This document shows, piece after piece, positions 5,949 to 7,084 of a DNA stretch of 7,084 nucleotides. Under the pieces are notes generated by a model. It was given only the letters and a program-made list of their open reading frames with translations. It had not been told where the DNA came from and ran no database searches. Within the stretch, counting starts at the first letter, position 1. Each line of letters starts with the position of its first letter. The translations under genes and the position numbers were made by a program. This stretch comes from Marinosulfonomonas sp. Its GTDB lineage: Bacteria; Pseudomonadota; Alphaproteobacteria; Rhodobacterales; Rhodobacteraceae. The stretch covers positions 1 to 7,084 of the forward strand of contig JAFLKA010000313.1 in the NCBI GenBank assembly GCA_022712735.1. Direction: 5' to 3'.

Positions 5949-7084
5949 ATGGCTGACGCTCCGTATCTTATCGCGCTGAACCTGACTGAGCGCTGCAACC
6001 TTGCCTGCGATCATTGCTACCTTGACGCCAAGGTTCTGAAAGAGGGCGCGGTGGACGAGTTGGGCACCGAGGAGCTGAAACGGGTGCTGGGTGAAATCGC
6101 TGAGGTCGGCCCCGAAGCAATGGTGGTTCTGACTGGCGGCGAGCCGATGTTGCGCCGTGATTTGCCCGACCTTGCGCGGCACGCCTCCGGCCTCGGCCTG
6201 ATGGTGGTGGTTGGCACCAACGGCATGCTGCTGCGCCCCGACCGGATTCGCGAATTGCAGCAGGCGGGGGTGGCTGGCGTCGGTATTTCGGTGGATTCTC
6301 TAACACCCGAGACCCACGATGATTTCCGCGGTAAAAAAGGCGCGTGGATCAAAACCATGCAGGGGATTGATGCCTGTGTGGATGCGGAAATGCCGTTCCA
6401 GATCCATTTCTCGGCCACCGATGAAACGGCGGATGAAATCGACGATATGGTCGCCTTCGCGCGGGACGCGGGTGCGATGGTGTTGAACGTGTTCTTCATG
6501 GTTTGCACGGGGAGGGGCGAGAAATATTCAGGCATATCGCCCGAGAAATACGACCATGTTCTGCGCCGCGTGGCCAGGGCCGCCAAGGCCGAGAAACGCC
6601 TGATGGTGCGGGCCAAATGCGCGCCGCATTTCAAACGGATCGCCATTGAAATGGACCCCGAGTGGGCGATTACGGCAGCCCACGGTTATGACGCTGGCGG
6701 CTGCATCGCCGCCACCCGTTACGCGCGGATCACCCCGAACGGCGACGTCACCCCGTGCCCGTTTATGGAGAATTCTGCGGGGTCGGTCAAAACCCAGTCC
6801 TTCGCCGAAATCTGGCATAACGCGCCGGTGTTGAACGAGTTGCGCGCGCCTAAACTCGAGGGGCGCTGCGGGGCATGTGAGTTCCAGATTCTCTGCGGCG
6901 GGTGTCGCGCGCGTCCGCTTGCGATGACGGGCAACATGATGGGCGAAGACACGCTCTGCACCTATCAGCCCCAAGGCGGGGCGATTATCACGCCGATGGT
7001 TCCGGCAACGGGTGCGATGCTCTGGGCCAAAGATGCCGAAACGCATCTGGCCCGCATCCCCGGATTTGTGCGCCGTATGGTGCG
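5949..7084 (+). CDS. SPASM radical SAM protein, NirJ/AhbD/PqqE-like, entering a C-terminal PCP_red-like domain (partial)
   Basis: ATG 5949 follows the Usp stop by 3 bases, with AAGGG (5937-5941) as ribosome binding site inside the Usp gene. The frame stays open to the window end (378 codons seen). The radical SAM cluster motif is C16-x3-C20-x2-C23, followed by GGEP (63-66), which contacts the S-adenosylmethionine amino group, and GTN (89-91). A SPASM region with auxiliary-cluster cysteines follows: C252, C270 (TPNGDVTPCPF), then C307, C310, C316, C319 and C337. C224 is an additional cysteine. This layout fits NirJ (heme d1), AhbD (heme b) and peptide-modifying SPASM enzymes; NirJ-like is my best guess because of the context and GRGE at 188-191. 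The last residues, MLWAKDAETHLARIPGFVRR (357-376), match the start of a PCP_red domain like the two in the preceding gene. The missing C-terminus should complete it. Confidence 0.85.
   Translation, partial: MADAPYLIALNLTERCNLACDHCYLDAKVLKEGAVDELGTEELKRVLGEIAEVGPEAMVVLTGGEPMLRRDLPDLARHASGLGLMVVVGTNGMLLRPDRIRELQQAGVAGVGISVDSLTPETHDDFRGKKGAWIKTMQGIDACVDAEMPFQIHFSATDETADEIDDMVAFARDAGAMVLNVFFMVCTGRGEKYSGISPEKYDHVLRRVARAAKAEKRLMVRAKCAPHFKRIAIEMDPEWAITAAHGYDAGGCIAATRYARITPNGDVTPCPFMENSAGSVKTQSFAEIWHNAPVLNELRAPKLEGRCGACEFQILCGGCRARPLAMTGNMMGEDTLCTYQPQGGAIITPMVPATGAMLWAKDAETHLARIPGFVRRMV

Noticed and set aside
6017..7046. Minus-strand frames opposite the radical SAM gene
   Set aside because: Low-complexity arginine/proline-rich translations; the plus strand has all radical SAM and SPASM motifs.
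1..7084. CRISPR arrays, insertion sequences, tRNA or rRNA genes
   Set aside because: No regularly spaced direct repeats, transposase-like frames, terminal repeats with target duplications, or tRNA/rRNA-like sequence were seen on either strand.

Overview
The window is a moderately GC-rich stretch of bacterial DNA with one strongly supported coding strand (+). Codon use, the style of the proteins (tandem Usp, SPASM radical SAM, amicyanin-like cupredoxin) and an FNR-type box suggest a proteobacterium, most likely an alphaproteobacterium of the Rhodobacterales/Roseobacter kind. That placement is an impression from reading the sequence, not a computed result.

Layout. Bases 1-75 hold the last 24 codons of an upstream gene, followed at once by a strong hairpin (83-109) that probably ends its transcript. 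Bases 110-345 are non-coding but structured: a long nested inverted repeat (120-217), a second hairpin (237-266), and a palindromic FNR/Dnr-type box, TTGATGCACGTCAA (276-289), about 60 bases ahead of the first start codon. Six genes then run in the same direction with short gaps or overlaps, as one apparent operon: (1) a 725-residue cytoplasmic HEAT-repeat protein; (2) an exported cupredoxin with an amicyanin-like copper loop; (3) a 35-residue single-span membrane protein; (4) an exported formylglycine-generating-enzyme-like (FGE/SUMF1 fold) protein without the catalytic cysteines, apparently starting at TTG inside gene 3; (5) a tandem universal stress protein carrying two C-terminal PCP_red-like domains; (6) a SPASM radical SAM protein of NirJ/AhbD/PqqE type that runs off the window while entering a third PCP_red-like domain.

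How they may work together (inference). The FNR-type box suggests induction at low oxygen or by nitric oxide. The cytoplasmic products (HEAT scaffold, nucleotide-binding Usp, radical SAM enzyme) and the periplasmic ones (cupredoxin, FGE-like protein, small membrane protein) look like a maturation or electron-transfer set for a respiratory metalloenzyme. The PCP_red module is best known from the BchB/ChlB subunit of dark-operative protochlorophyllide reductase. The radical SAM protein resembles enzymes of heme d1/heme synthesis. Together these hint at tetrapyrrole or other cofactor chemistry. The target enzyme is not in the window; the gene ending at base 75 is the first candidate. The sharing of PCP_red modules between the Usp and the radical SAM enzyme is the most distinctive feature here.
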